This document shows, piece after piece, positions 12,187-23,500 of a stretch of DNA of 60,000 nucleotides. A program made the translations under genes and the position numbers. This stretch comes from Tubulanus polymorphus. Lineage: Eukaryota; Nemertea; Palaeonemertea; Tubulaniformes; Tubulanidae. A model generated the notes under the pieces. The model saw nothing but the letters and a program-made list of their open reading frames with translations, was not told where the DNA came from and ran no database searches. Every line of letters begins with the position of its first letter. Position 1 is the stretch's first letter. Where the stretch lies: positions 17,863,110-17,923,109 of the forward strand of contig NC_134030.1 of the NCBI RefSeq assembly GCF_964204645.1. The letters run 5' to 3'.

Positions 12187-12830
12187 AGCTGTGGGTACTG
12201 GAGTGTGTAATGGGTAGTGTAGTGTGATCTGTGTGCATTTTGGTGGCCAGCACACAGATAACATTGTTCATTGGGGTTTAGTCCAGGACTCGCGAGATTT
12301 TCAACAACACGGAAGTAACGTGTAATAAATGATGACTTGAATTGCATGACTACCTACCACCCCTCATTATTGTTGGAAAACTAAACGTTCCGCACTGACT
12401 AAAAATTAGTAATAATAATCAATAACATTTTAGAAATGGCCAGAATTTTAACTTAGGTTCTATCTCATTTTTATTTTACAATTGCGATTGGTATAATGTT
12501 TTTTTAAACGGCCGTTAAGGCTTCATGTTTCGTCTGCAATTCACTGCAAATAGTTACGCAACTACTCGAGTCACATTTCAGTGTTTTTGGCAGCTGTACA
12601 CTCAATCGGCACCGTTCGTGACTAGCTTCACTGCAGAATTATCATTAATTAACATCGCCATATCACATCATCAACTTATATTGTGCCATAAAACCCTAAC
12701 AGCCGAAATAATTGAAATACACACACGATTTCTATCATTGAAAATTGAGAGAATGGCCGTGTTTGTGCTCTGCTGCTTCGCGTAAATCCCGCGGGGTGGC
12801 GCCACCGCGTGGAGTGGGGCCGAAACGTCC
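12186..12830. other. Insertion between LINE endonuclease and linker
   Basis: About 645 bases without LINE coding similarity. There is no clear terminal repeat or open gene. A GC-rich block (GGGGTGGCGCCACCGCGTGG near 12,794) is palindromic and may mark one edge. Confidence 0.4.
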
Positions 12831-12834
12831 AGAG

Positions 12835-12956
12835 TATAATGCCTTACCGGAGCGTATAACCTGGAACAAACTAACACAGAACAGATTCAGTAGTGCCATA
12901 AGTAATGCCTTACCGGAGCGTATAACCTGGAACAAACTAACACAGAACAGATTCTT
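12835..12956 (+). repeat. Short direct tandem duplication in LINE linker
   Basis: A block of about 50 bases beginning AATGCCTTACCGGAGCG occurs twice, near 12,838 and 12,905. The spacing of about 67-69 bases gives the peptide ALPERITWNKLTQNRF twice. It is a simple local duplication. Confidence 0.8.
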
Positions 12957-13084
12957 AGAAACCGTTCACAGCGATGATTTCATAAATCAATTAACCCACT
13001 GCATGGATAATCTAATCTATAAAGAATCTCCTAATACAAATGACGTCAACGAAGCTACTTATAATATAACCAATCTCTTATCGT

Positions 13085-13219
13085 CCAGGGGCCAGTTGCT
13101 CAAAGGTTGGTTAGAGTTAACTAGTGGATAATTGACATAGTGACAATTAAAAGTTCATTGTATCTATGGTATCTATCCACTGGTTATCTTTAACCAACTT
13201 TCGAGCAACTGGCCCCTGG
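13085..13219. mobile_element. 135-bp palindromic MITE in the LINE
   Basis: The left end CCAGGGGCCAGTTGCTC is repeated inverted at the right (GAGCAACTGGCCCCTGG). The arms extend inward for about 45 bases with few mismatches, to a short non-paired centre. No coding capacity. It interrupts the LINE linker and is therefore younger than the LINE. Confidence 0.8.
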
Positions 13220-13479
13220 TATGACGGAAATACTCGGCATGCTGCGGGACCAATCAGACGCCGGATAAGACGTCGTTAATTTGATAGAAATTGCTCCATA
13301 GCCAGGAATAAACTTAGCAAAGCGAATGGCCTCTACCACAACCAACTCAATCTTAATCTTAATCCAACACAATTTACGTGACATACAAACCAAACGTAAG
13401 CGTTACAGAAAGACAATATCTATAGCAAAAGTCCGCAACGAGAAAAAAGATAGCTAAAAAACTTACAAATGCTTTATCT

Positions 13480-14800
13480 CAAAATGATACAAAATCTTTT
13501 TGGATGATTTTAAAATCATTTGAAACTCGACACGCAGATAAAAATGAGAACTGCCCAAACTTAGCTAAATTCGAAACTTTTTTTCGCGGAATAATTCAAT
13601 CTGAATCAAACGATGACATTGATCCTGATCATTTGCTTAATGAAAATGATACGGAAACTATCAATATGCCTCACGATCTAGACATCCCCATAACTAGAGA
13701 TGAAGTTTTAAGAGCGATAAGAAATCTTAAAAAAGGCAAATCACCGGGTCTTGATAATATCCTACCAGAAATGCTTATAACTGCCACTGAAACCCTAACA
13801 CCTCCGCTGACCATTTTTTTTTCAAAGTCATCCTTCAATCAGGTATTTACCCACAATATTGGAGCAGTGTCTGCATTACACCCATTCATAAGAAATGGAT
13901 GACTTTCGACCCAAACAATTATAGAGGTATCACCGTCTTGCGCTGCTTCGGAGATATATTTTTAATTATTTTGAATACACGCATTATACAACGGTCAGAG
14001 GCACATCAAGTATTAAATAATGCACAGGCCGGTTTTTGGCCAAATAATGGTACTATAAATCAATCCTTTGTATTATCTTCAATCATCGACCACTGTATAA
14101 AGAAGAAAATGAAAAATGCGTGTATGGCATTCGTAGATTTTTCTAAGGCCTTCGATTATTTGAACCACGGCATTCTCTGGAAAAAAAGATTCTGGAAGCT
14201 GGTATCACTGGCAAAGTTTATAACAAAACTGAATCTATGTATACAAACAGCGAATCATGTGTCAAAAACAATGGGTTCATATCTAGCTTTTTTGACTGCA
14301 CCGTCGGCGTAAGGCAATGCGTTTGTATCTCTCCTGTACTTTTCAATATCTATATTAATGACATGGAAGAATTTTTTATAAACAATGGCCATCCAGGCAT
14401 TGACTTTAATTTATTCAAACTATGTCTTGCTTTACGCCGATGATACCGTCATTCTAGCCCAATCGCCCGGAGAATTGCAGGGTGCACTTGATATTCTGTA
14501 TGATTATTGTAAAAAGATGAAACTATCTGTGAATTCTGTTAAGACATAGACAATGAAAATTGGGTTCCGCAGAAATAACCGTAACCCCCTTTTATGTTTT
14601 TATAACGATGTCCTACTGGAAGAGCTATCAACCTTTCAGTACCTTGGCATTACAATATCAAATAACGGCAAAATGTCTGCTGCAATCAAGTCACAGGCCG
14701 ATCAAGATACAAAAGGTACAAGCTTGATATCTTTGATTCTAGAGAAATCAGTATTGTATGGTAGTCCAATTTCACTAATGAATCAAAGATATTAAGCTTG
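13480..14800 (+). pseudogene. LINE reverse transcriptase remnant
   Basis: The motifs appear in the usual order across several frames. First comes KKGKSPGLDNILPEML (fingers), then NYRGITVL, AQAGFWPNNGT, AFVDFSKAF (motif A, catalytic Asp) and GVRQCVCISPVLFNIYIND (motif B). YADDTVILA (catalytic Asp pair) follows near 14,440, and then FQYLGITISNNGK in the thumb. Frame changes fall near 13,900, 14,300 and 14,430, with a stop near 14,545. It once copied element RNA into DNA at the nicked target; it is inactive now. Confidence 0.75.
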
Positions 14801-14931
14801 GTTTTAGGTGAAATGAGTCTCGCGTTTAGCAAATACTTCCTGAGTCCAAAGCAAGCTCTTGTACCTTGATCGGCAACTTGATTGCAGCAAACACTTGGTG
14901 CAGTACCCACTGCTACAGAGATATTCGACAT
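14730..14931 (-). repeat. Inverted segment at LINE 3' end
   Basis: The minus strand of 14,890-14,745 reads as the continuation of the reverse transcriptase C-terminal region (QVADQGTRACFGLRKYLLN). The plus strand just before carries the partly matching QADQDTKGTS stretch. A local inversion with partial duplication produced a foldback at the element's 3' end. Confidence 0.6.
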
Positions 14932-15139
14932 GAATACAATATTTGCTCACCAATTCATAATGAATTGTCATCGAGTAGAGATTTCTGTACCCGGAATCTG
15001 AAATGCAACAGGTGACTAAACATGTAATAGAAATTCAAACTAGAAAGAAACTTTTTAAGATCATATCATCAATCTACTTATTTGTTATATATTTTATCTG
15101 TAATTATAATTGATGATGAAATAAATTACATTACATATA

Positions 15140-16860
15140 TCATATCATGTCATTTTCTTTATCTTTCAATCGGACGACGGGGACGTAGAAATTAAAACTC
15201 GAACAAAGTGTGAAGATGGGTTAGGTTGGTCGGTAAGGCTTACGCCATGTAGTACTTTTCAAACATGTTTGCAAGTCAGGTCCAAACGAATTTCCGTCGT
15301 ACTAGACAAAGAGTTGAGATTATAATCAAATACAATGCAAGTTTAATTATTCACTAAATGTTATTTCATATTCAATTAATTAATCACAAAAATGATTGAT
15401 AACATTCTCAGATCTAAGATTTTAATATTCACTTTTAATTAGTTCTGGATAATCAGATTTGATGTATGTTCCGAAAGCTGCAGCACTTTTCTGAATGAAT
15501 TTTCTCAATAGTATTTGTTATTGGAGGATCTGAATAATTGCATCAGAATTAGAATTTAAAATATAGCTGCCAAGCAGCGATGACGGGTTTTCTGCAAAGC
15601 CATTCAGAATGATGGGAATTGTAGTAAATTGAAATACCGATACATAAAATAAAATGCATTGACAGATTCGAACCTAATATGCAAACACTGTGTTAACGTC
15701 AAATATGATTCAGCTTTGAAACCGAACATACGCGGACGTACAATCAACAAATATTAATTTATTTGACCAGGCATTTATTTTGGCATTCAAACATCATGAT
15801 ACTGTATTATCACCATGCTTAAAAATGGATCTGTCCTATTAAGAACTCATCTTAAGCACCTGATGAGTCGATAGATTGAGTGAATTCACAGATAAGAACG
15901 TATTGTGATTTAGAATAGATTTAAGAAGTTAATGTTTTTATTGAAATATTTGAATAAATACATATATAGTAGTGTAGATTCAATCAATAAATTATGAATT
16001 GATTTGGTCTGGGTTTCCGGCTGATGTTGATTTTGGCTTTTATGGATTACAAATTCTATAGTGATAAACAATTGATACCTGCAACATGTGTGTAAATCAA
16101 ACCTATTCCACTAGTTGCGTGTGTTTCCTAATAAACGGGAAAGTCACTCTTGATCTGAGTTATTAGAAAAATAATGTTCATTTAGCTATAGAAATTCATT
16201 GCCTTTTTGGAAATTCTGTAATAATATTTGTTCTGTCCTAATTTTTATTACTGTATGAACCAATGATATGCTTTGTAAATATGATGTAATGAAATAAATT
16301 TGAATTTGAATTAAATTTATACATGAGAATCAAGCATAACTTGTGTTTTTTCGTCTTTTGTTCCAGAGTTTCAATTACAATCAAATCCAAATTGGCTAAA
16401 AAGTACATAGGACTAAATGAAATGAACCGTTAGTTACTGCAAACCTATTCCAGTGTTATGTCGATCGTGTTGAATCACTTTCCTTGAGTTAAAAGAATCA
16501 GATCTTCTATGGTACAACATCGGTCGAAGAGAGATATCTTGGTGTTGACGGTCCTTGACCATCTAACTTCATGCGTTTGACATTGGAATCAGCATCATAC
16601 CCATTTGAACTGCAAAATATTCATACAACATGAAAACCTACAGTACATGTATACAGTAATCAAACTTTCACCGATGTTGGATATTTGAATGAACATTAGG
16701 TTTATTTCAGTATTCTATAGGAGGAAATAATAAGCCCAATCAATAGGCCCTATTCCCATTGGAACAATTGTATAATGCGTACAGCTGTACCGTACACTTA
16801 TCAGTCAAGAATGGAGAAATCGGTATAGGTTAGCCGTATGTGAGTACGTTGACGCTCAGA
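15140..16860. other. No gene seen; LINE-like tail near 16,300
   Basis: AT-rich non-coding DNA. Near 16,285-16,315 TGTAATGAAATAAATTTGAATTTGAATT resembles the repeated-tail 3' end of CR1-type LINEs or SINEs. Nothing else is identifiable. Confidence 0.35.
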
Positions 16861-16864
16861 CTTG

Positions 16865-16950
16865 CAATATTGGGATTTGAAACCAAACGAAAAAAAAATC
16901 CAGTTATAGTCCGGTGATTTACCCACTGTGCCACAGAACGTAACTGCAGG
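16865..16950 (-). repeat. tRNA-derived SINE or tRNA pseudogene (candidate)
   Basis: On the minus strand a box-A-like TGGCACAGTGGGTA (16,933-16,920) is followed about 40 bases later by a box-B-like GGTTTCAAATCCC (16,884-16,872). These are the two internal RNA polymerase III promoter elements of tRNA genes. A run of T between them and imperfect arms argue against a working tRNA. A tRNA-headed SINE relic is more likely. Confidence 0.4.
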
Positions 16951-17037
16951 GTGGATGAAATTTGATTTACAAATAGCCTAGCCTCACCTAACCCAAACTC
17001 TATTCTTTCACGCATGCGCGTTTGCAGATTATAGACC

Positions 17038-17240
17038 TAGGAACTCACGTACGGCGTTTTTAGGGAACTCACGAACGGTTAACCTGTGGATATCACCGTA
17101 CAGTCACGTACGGGTAACAACTTCGTATATACTTAAAATGGTATTGGCTACTAGGAACTCACGTACGGCGTTAGTAGGGAACTCACGTACGGTCACGTAC
17201 GGGTAACAACTATGTACTTAAAATGCTATTGGGTACTATA
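17038..17240. repeat. Tandem repeat rich in CACGTACGG
   Basis: Two units of roughly 110 bases. Each contains GGAACTCACGTACGGCGTT, then a CACGTACGGGTAACAAC block, then TACTTAAAATG. The core CACGTACGG recurs about five times. No coding sequence. Confidence 0.7.
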
Positions 17241-17249
17241 TAATAGGCC

Positions 17250-18000
17250 TATATATATAGACAAATAAATACCGGTAGGTAGGCTTTCTTGCTTAGCTTC
17301 CACACTTTACAACCGAACCAACTGACCAACCAGTATATTTATTCCCAGTACGCACCAACCGGCACAAGCCTAACACTGTTTGTCAACTGTGTTTACCGTA
17401 GTAGGCTATCGATAATCACCTGATACTTTTCTGTCGTTTGTTTTCTCTCTGAGTCGAACGTAATTCCTAATTCTAGTAGGCCTCCGCGACTCAACGACCT
17501 TGATTTAAACTTGATCAATTCAAAATCTGTTTATTGACGCTTTTGGTTACATGAACTGATCAGCAATATACTTAAATGAAATAACCGGAATAACAAGAAA
17601 TCAAAAATATTAAAGAGGTAACAAACAAATTCGCGTAAACCTGTCAGACACGCGAACGCCGGACTCGTAAACTCTTGGACTCGGACCCGCTGAGCAATAA
17701 ATTCATAAAATTGACTTTGAAATTGATTGTGGGGAAGAGAGGGAATTATTCGATAGCTCTTCCTCGAAAAGAAGAGAGAAATTTCTGAAAGAAAACACAA
17801 CATGGCTACTAATTGAACGGAGCCAAATTTCCGATGTTTACGGCTCGACAGTGCCTTTATAACGTGGATTTATCAACATTCCCATGCAGTATCTGGAGAT
17901 TGAAGTGAGCTGAAGGATATCATGCGGATTGTATCGGCGACAGCGGTAAGGTAAGGAAGCCTTTACACTTTTAACAAAAACTGTGTGGAAAAGGGAAAAA
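17250..18000. other. No gene seen
   Basis: Non-coding DNA between the CACGTACGG repeat and the copy B Polinton relic. The short open frames have no recognisable features. Confidence 0.35.
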
Positions 18001-18002
18001 AA

Positions 18003-18107
18003 AATAATCACGCGAATTTCAATAGGGTTTTCTGTGAAGAAACAGAAAACCCTAATAATCACGCGAATTTCAATAGGGTTTTCTGTGAAGCAACAGAAAA
18101 CCCTAAT
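18003..18107. repeat. 52-bp direct repeat with internal hairpin
   Basis: Two near-identical units start with AATAATCACGCGAATTTCAA. Each contains AGGGTTTTCTGT and its reverse complement ACAGAAAACCCT around a 6-base loop. The array abuts the truncation point of Polinton copy B. Confidence 0.8.
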
Positions 18108-18269
18108 TATGTATCTTATCTAGTTCGATCAGTTAATTCCTTATTCAGTGGCACGAAATCTCCGCGTATTACAAATGGTACTTTATTCTTATATTCATAT
18201 TTTTTTAATTTTGATTCATTATCTTTTTCTGTTGGTAAAGTTAATTTACAATAGTCATGATTATCACAT

Positions 18270-18336
18270 AATTGCCGTAGGTATGTACGTATGTACGTGC
18301 ACGTACGTATGTACACGTACAAACACACGCACGCGC

Positions 18337-18389
<53 letters not shown>

Positions 18390-18396
18390 CACACAT
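18270..18396. repeat. (GTAC/ACGC/AC)n microsatellite
   Basis: A run of GTATGTAC-like, then ACGC, then AC repeats inserted into the polymerase relic of copy B. Open frames over it (RTHARTHAR, VCVCVC) are artefacts. Confidence 0.9.
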
Positions 18397-19479
18397 AAAT
18401 CTTTTGATAGATATAAAGCATTTAATGTAAAATGTTTAATATTATCACCTTTTGTATTTGGTAATTTGATTAAATCAAATGCAGTTGTCTTTTAATTGTT
18501 GTCTCTTTCTATTATTTTATTCGAATATTTTTAATTGTAACAGGGTATCTGTCTATGTTATGTCTATTTTTAAACGGCATATAATTTGATAATCTAAAGC
18601 TATGTGTATTATCAGTTGCAGGATGTAGGGAACATATAATTGCTTATAGAAAACATTTATTATCTTCATTCTGTACGTTTATTAATGCATTAGTTTTAAG
18701 TGGTAATTTGATATAACTTGATGTTTCAATATCTGGATCTTTATAATATGATAAATTATCTTCGGATATTGGTTTCGATTTATTCAATTTATTATTTGTT
18801 TGTGTTATGAAACTTGTAATGTCAAAAATATTATCTTATCTAACACTAGACCTGATCCTTCAAAATGTGTCTCTTCAATTTTCTTTTTTACTTCTATATG
18901 AAATTTGATTAATCTACCATATATATGTTGTTTTGAAATAATATGTTGTGTTAATGAGAATTTATATTATACATGGGTTTATCTTCATATTTTAAAAATT
19001 TAACTTTAGCAGATATCCTAACATTTTCCATGTATGGTCTTTTATTATTTAATTCATTTTTTATCCTTTTAATTGTCCTTTGTTTTTCATTTTTATTATT
19101 ATCTAAATAATCTTCACCTAAAATATCATAAGTGATATTTCTAATATGATTTTTAGATTTTAAATCATGTTTATAATATCTTTTGTTACGGAATGATTGA
19201 TTACATGTAATACATATATTTCTTTTTCATTCTTCAATTCTTCTAATTTAGTTTCTAATATATCATCTGTATATTCTAATTTCAATTTATTTTCTAAGTG
19301 AGATTTAGTATTATTATATCTTGCTCTTTGAGATTTATCTATATTCATGTTACATGTTGGACAGTAGTACTTCTTATTTTCCTCCATTTAAATGACAGAT
19401 TTCTTATTAAAATTGATTCAGAAATATTATATAATATATGGATAAAAATTATATATATAAATATCACATATATAGATAT

Positions 19480-19907
19480 TAAAGTACGTGTATATATCTT
19501 GTTTCATACCAGAGGTTGAAGGTTGACTGAGTTGAAAGAAAAAATGTAAAAAGTAATTTTAATTTCTAACTTTAACATATATTTGTAGTCGTGTGTATTC
19601 CTAGGTAATGATTAACAAAATAATTAATATTATTAGAATAGATTTAATTTTATATAAATATTATTCTGTTTGTGTATTGAAATTAAATCAATTGGGAGCG
19701 GAGCGTGCTCGTGGAGTGACCAATTGTTTTAATTTCAATATGCTTTGGAATTAAAATTATTAATATTTTAGAATAGATATATACAATATATTTAAAATTA
19801 TACAGGACTATGAATATATATTATATTAGAAATTAAAGTTACTTTTTATATTTTATATTTTTTCGACCGTTCGACCTCTGGTATGAAACAAGATATATAC
19901 ACTTACT
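19480..19907. repeat. Palindromic terminal repeat of copy B
   Basis: GTGTATATATCTTGTTTCAT near 19,489 is repeated inverted near 19,900 (ATGAAACAAGATATATACAC), with matching sequence continuing inward on both sides. The centre has a GC-rich stem-loop around ATCAATTGGGAGCGGAGCG. The architecture is the same as in copy A's ends although the sequence has diverged. Confidence 0.75.
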
Positions 19908-20000
19908 TCTAATGCAATTGTTGATTTGAATGGAGCCTTCTTAGCCTTCTAATATATAGCTTGGCTTTTCGCTACTGCTTATCGAAAAATACGGGAGACG

Positions 20001-20406
20001 AGTAATAGGGGTAATAGGCTTTCATACCAAAGGTCGAAAGGTCGAGCCCATTAAAAAACAAAATATTAAAAGTAATTAAAAAACTATAATATATTTTCAT
20101 AACCGCGTGCATTTTATATCAAAACTAAATATTTATTCTAAGATATCAATAATATAAAAAGCATATTGTATTAAATCAATTGGTCGCTCCACTTCGCTAC
20201 CGCTCCGCTCCGCGACCAATTGATTTAATTACAATACACAAATTCAAATAATCAAATATATTCAAATGATAATAATTATTCTATTATTCAACTGAAATGC
20301 ACGCGGTTATGAAAATATATTATAGTTTTTTAATTACTTTTAATATATGTTATTAATGAACTCGATCATTAAACCTTTAGCTTGAAAGCCCATTACCCCT
20401 ATTACT
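20001..20406. repeat. Internal palindrome of the left TIR
   Basis: AGTAATAGGGGTAATAGGCT at 20,001 recurs inverted, ending at 20,406 (CCCATTACCCCTATTACT). The block TAATTAAAAAACTATAATAT with the following CATAACCGCGTGCATTT is also present in both arms. The centre at about 20,165-20,232 is a strong stem, AAATCAATTGGTCGC with GCGACCAATTGATTT, around a GC-rich loop of about 24 bases. Between these blocks the arms have diverged. Confidence 0.85.
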
Positions 20407-20576
20407 CTTAAAATATTCACATAAATGAATAACATTTAAATCATTGAACTTCTAAAATCAATTTTAATAAAAAAATATAGTATTAAAATGGAAGCAAATA
20501 AGTACTACTGCCCAACATGTAATATCGATATAGATAAATCCCAAAAAGCAAGACACAATAAAACTAGAACACATTT
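20001..20576. repeat. Left terminal inverted repeat of Polinton A
   Basis: Matches the reverse complement of 38,901-39,475 with about two differences: a G/A change near 20,160 and one A in a run near 20,473. It includes the promoter, start codon and first 30 codons of the polymerase gene. The outer 406 bases are themselves an imperfect palindrome. Confidence 0.95.
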
Positions 20577-23500
20577 AGAGAATAAATTGAAATTAGAATA
20601 TGAAGATGATATATTAGAAAATAAATTAGAAGAATTAAAGGATGAAAAAGAAACATACAAATGTGATACATGTAATCAATCATTCAGTGATAAAAGATAT
20701 TATAAAGAACATTTAAAATCTATAAGTCATATTAGAAATAAGAATAATGATATTTTAGGTGAAGATTATTTTGATAATGATAACGATAAGAAACAGAAGA
20801 CAATTAAAAGAATAAAAAATAAATTAAACAATAAAAGACCATACATGGAAGATGTAAGAAATTATATTAATTCATTAGATAATAAAAAAGATATAGAGAT
20901 AACCGAAGCATTTAAAAGTGATATTGGTCCAGCAGCTATCGAGTTTAAATTTCATAAAGGTAAAACATTAGAAGAAAATAAAAAACATTTAGAAAATATG
21001 AAAGAAATAATAAAAATAATTACAAACGTAGAATATCCAAAAATTAGTTTATCAGTTAAAGTAAAGTTTATAAAATCTGAAGATAAACCAATATATAATA
21101 TAAATTCTCATTCACAACATATTATATCTAAACAACATATAGATGATAAATTAGATAAATGTTATAATGAAGTAAAAACTAAAATAGAAGAGAAATATTT
21201 TGAAGGATCTGGTTTAATATTTGATGAGATAATATTTATAACTTTACATGTTTATAACACAAAATAAAATAAGTTAACTAAATCAAAACCAATTGATGAA
21301 AATAATTTATCATATTATAAAGATGATAGTATAAATGGAACAAGTTATATTAAACTACCATTTAAAACTAATGCTGTAATAAATGTACAAAATGAAGATG
21401 ATAAATGTTTTCTATGGGCTATAATAAGTTGTTTACATCCAACAGAAGATATTACACATAGTTTTAGATTAACTCATTATAAACCATTTGAAAATAATTA
21501 TAAGATAGATAAGTATCCTGTTAGAATTAAAAACATCCCAAAAATAGAAAGAGATAATAATATAAAGATAAATGTATTTGATTTAATCAAATTACCAAAT
21601 ACAAAAGGAAATAGTATTAAACATTATACATTAGAACCTTTATACCTATCAAAAGATTATGATTCAAATGATTTTATAGATATATACTATATTATGAGAA
21701 TCATTACATGTGGATTAAACAAATCGATTTATTCTTTAGAACAGAAAGTGATCACCATAATAAAATATATCTATGTAGAAAATGTTTACATAGATTCAGT
21801 AATGAAAGTACATTATTAAATCATAAACAACTATGTGATAATCATGATTATTGTAAATTAGTTTTACCAAATGAAAAGGATAAAATATTAGAATTCAAAA
21901 ATATGATTACAAAAATAAAGTACCATTTGTAATATATGGAGATTTTGAATCATTAAATAAAGAATTAACAGATAAAGATAGAAAAGATATATATTATAAA
22001 AGAAAGAAATTAAATTCTAATGAAAGTGATTATTCAGAAGACCCACCAAAAACAAATACTATTAAAAAGATTCATCAATCAGCTGCAGCTTTCGGGTTAT
22101 ATATTAAATCTAATTATCCAGAACTAATCGAAAGTGAATATTATAATTATAGAAATGAAAATGTTATCAATCATTTTTGTGACTTATTAATTGAATATGA
22201 AATAAGATTTAGTAAATTATTGAATACAAATATAGAAATAATTATGACAGAAGAAGATAAAGAAGAATTTGAGTTTGCAGATAAATGTTATTATTGTGAA
22301 AAGATATTTAATTATATAGATAAAAAAGTAAGAGATCATGATCATTTGAATGGAAAGTTTAGAGGCGCTGCACATGAGAATTGTAACTTACAAGCTAAGA
22401 AAATTAACTTTGTACCAGTTATATTTCATAATCTATCGGGGTATGACGCGCATTTATTCATCAAACAGTTATGTCATAAAATAGAAGAAATCAATAATGA
22501 AATAGAAATATTAAATTCAAATAGATCAAAAGATAAAATACCAACTTATAAATTTAGAATGTTAGCTAAAACATCTGAGAATTATATATCTTTCCAATTT
22601 GGTTGTCTAAGATTTATAGATTCATATAGATTTTTAAGTAGTTCATTAGATAACTTATCAAAATCATTAGTTGATGATGAATTAAAGATATTAAAAGAAT
22701 ATTACCCAAATAATGATGATTTTCAATTAATGAGATATAAAGGAGCAATTCCATATTCTTTCTATAAAAATCATAATGATTTTAAAATAACTGAATTATT
22801 AAAAGAACAATTCTATGATGAATTAAAAAATGAATATGTTAAAGATGAAGTATATAATAGAACATTGAATATTTGGAATCATTTCAAAATAGAAAATCAT
22901 GGGCAATTAGTAGATTTATATTTAAAATCAGATGTATTATTATTAACCGATATATTCGAAAGGTTTAGAGATGTAAACCTAAAATATTTCAATATTGATC
23001 CTTGTCATTGTTATTCATCACCAGGATTAACATGGGATTGTGGATTAAAATTTACAGATATAAAAATGGATTTGTTAACAAATATAGATCAATTACTATT
23101 ATTTGAAAAATCTATAAGAGGAGGTGTTTCAGGTGTATTAGGTGATAGATATTTCAATGTAAATGATAATCCTGGATATAAATTATTATACATAGATGCA
23201 AATAATCTTTATGGTTGGGCAATGATGGAACCACAACCTTATGGGATGTTTGAAATAACTGAAGTTTTACAAATTGATAAATTTGATTGGAAGAAAAGAA
23301 TCCTAGATATTGCAGATGATTCAGATACTGGTTACTTCTTTGTTGTAGATTTAGAATACCCTGAAAATATTAAATTCAAATCTAGAAATCTAGCATATTG
23401 TCCCGAACATAAAACTGTTAAACATGAAGAATTATCAAATTATCAAAAAAGAATTAAACCCGATAATCATATTCATACTGAAAAGTTAATGGTAACTCAA

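Larger units (their letters stand above)
10200..15140 (+). mobile_element. Decayed non-LTR retrotransposon (LINE)
   Basis: An almost full-length but dead LINE. It runs ORF1 (10,263-11,230), APE-type endonuclease (from 11,245), linker, reverse transcriptase (about 13,480-14,800) and a 3' tail that ends near 15,140 in an AAATTACATTACAT-like run. Foreign DNA at about 12,186-12,830 separates endonuclease from linker, and a 135-bp MITE sits at 13,085. Many stops and shifts interrupt both ORFs. The reverse transcriptase (AFVDFSKAFDYLNH, YADDTVILA) looks CR1/L2/Jockey-like, but I cannot fix the clade. Confidence 0.75.
18112..19907 (-). mobile_element. Truncated Polinton relative (copy B)
   Basis: Reading leftward from 19,907: a palindromic terminal repeat (19,480-19,907), a TAAATGG start box with the ATG at 19,387, and the first part of the Polinton polymerase gene. 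The peptide YYCPTCNMNIDKSQRARYN parallels copy A (YYCPTCNIDIDKSQKARHN). Near 18,250-18,117 QLCDNHDYCKL and KNKVPFVI also match copy A, so the relic reaches the first exonuclease motif and then stops. Frames are broken many times. It differs clearly from copy A in sequence, so it is a separate subfamily rather than a duplicate. It probably ended with AGTAAG, matching the AG end of copy A. Confidence 0.75.

Noticed and set aside
18116-18495. Open frames rich in RTHA or VCVC
   Set aside because: They run over the ACGC/AC microsatellite. Only the short polymerase-like piece at 18,117-18,260 on the minus strand is meaningful, and it is included in copy B.
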